A stretch of DNA of 13,237 bases from SZUA-430 sp964561925 (GTDB lineage: Bacteria; Pseudomonadota; Alphaproteobacteria; Micropepsales; Micropepsaceae): assembly GCA_964561925.1 (NCBI GenBank), contig CAZLRW010000103.1:1-13237 (forward strand). Reading direction: 5' to 3'. Positions 12,947 through 13,237 of this stretch are shown piece after piece. Below the pieces are notes generated by a model. It saw only the letters and a program-made list of their open reading frames with translations, was not told the origin of the DNA and did no database searches. The position numbers and the translations under genes were made by a program. Each line of letters starts with the position of its first letter. The first letter of the stretch is position 1.

Positions 12947-13076
12947 CCCAAGAAGCAGTCGCCGCACCGGCCCCTCGTACCGGCTCGAACTTCGCTTTGC
13001 TTCTCTTGGCCGGGGTGGGTGTAGGCTCGCCGGGGCCGGGGCCGGGATCGTGGCCACGCCACCAGAGGATCGTCTC

Positions 13077-13237
13077 GTGGATCTAACCCCAAAAACCAAG
13101 GCGCTGAAAAAGGTTCTCGACGCGATGCCCGGCGCCGTCGCACATCCCTATCTCCCACCGCGCGCGACTGAACCGTTGATCCTGATGTACAAGGTGATGG
13201 GCAAGGTCTTTGCAATCCTCTCGGTTCGCCGCGAAGA
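13077..13237 (+). CDS. MmcQ/YjbR-family protein, N-terminal part (runs off the window)
   Basis: The visible 53 codons read VDLTPKTKALKKVLDAMPGA and later YKVMGKVFAILSV (38-50), followed by RRE. The PGA segment, and the KVxGKxFAxLS strand after a proline-rich loop, are the pattern of MmcQ/YjbR-like proteins, small CyaY-like-fold proteins often annotated as DNA-binding but without firmly known function. GTG at 13077 is chosen because GAGGA (13065-13069) lies seven bases upstream; an in-frame GTG at 13050 is the alternative. The gene is cut by the window end, so length and completeness cannot be judged. Confidence 0.75.
   Translation, partial: MDLTPKTKALKKVLDAMPGAVAHPYLPPRATEPLILMYKVMGKVFAILSVRRE

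Noticed and set aside
13030..13047. Tandem GCCGGGG-like units before the MmcQ/YjbR gene
   Set aside because: Three short imperfect units are within what GC-rich intergenic sequence produces by chance, with no flanking mobile-element signs.
1..13237. tRNA, rRNA, CRISPR array, transposase or integrase genes
   Set aside because: I looked for cloverleaf patterns, regularly spaced repeats and recombinase motifs and saw none; the only repeats are the palindromic elements listed.

Overview
The window is strongly GC-rich, gene-dense bacterial DNA. A Slt70-type lytic transglycosylase, a 600-residue-class acyl-CoA dehydrogenase, a cobalamin riboswitch and a perfect FNR/FixK-type palindrome suggest a proteobacterium, most likely an alphaproteobacterium. 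That assignment rests on gene style, not on any marker gene.

Layout. Positions 1-146 hold the tail of an upstream gene. A small secreted protein (235-633) with its own promoter follows. A 50-residue membrane protein (minus, 796-948) and an NAD(P)-dependent epimerase/reductase (plus, 1052-2044) are divergent and share a 103-bp gap containing TTGAT-N4-ATCAA. The epimerase converges on, and overlaps by 25 bp, the last of five minus-strand genes. In transcription order these are a crotonase-family protein (9441-8653), a GH36 alpha-galactosidase (8649-6646), an acyl-CoA dehydrogenase (6579-4738), a VOC/glyoxalase-fold protein (4613-4227) and a soluble lytic transglycosylase (4056-2020).

Positions 9492-12568 (plus) form a B12 uptake locus: a BtuF-like periplasmic binding protein, a cobalamin riboswitch, a BtuC-like permease and a BtuD-like ATPase joined to it by an ATGA overlap. 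Together they would capture B12 or a related corrinoid in the periplasm and pump it inward. The riboswitch lies between the binding protein and the transporter genes, so B12 should control the permease and ATPase more directly than the binding protein. The binding-protein ORF carries an in-frame doublet of inverted palindromic repeats just after its signal-peptide core.

Positions 12569-13237 are accessory in character: a wrecked zeta-toxin gene that keeps only its P-loop end, an imperfect stem-loop followed by T4, a 55-codon lysine-rich ORF, and the start of a MmcQ/YjbR-family gene running off the edge.

No complete new system is evident. The best leads are the repeat doublet inside btuF, the mid-locus riboswitch with a possible ribosome-site switch, the FNR-type site at the divergent pair, the crotonase lacking both classical glutamates, and the zeta-toxin scar with its retained small neighbour.
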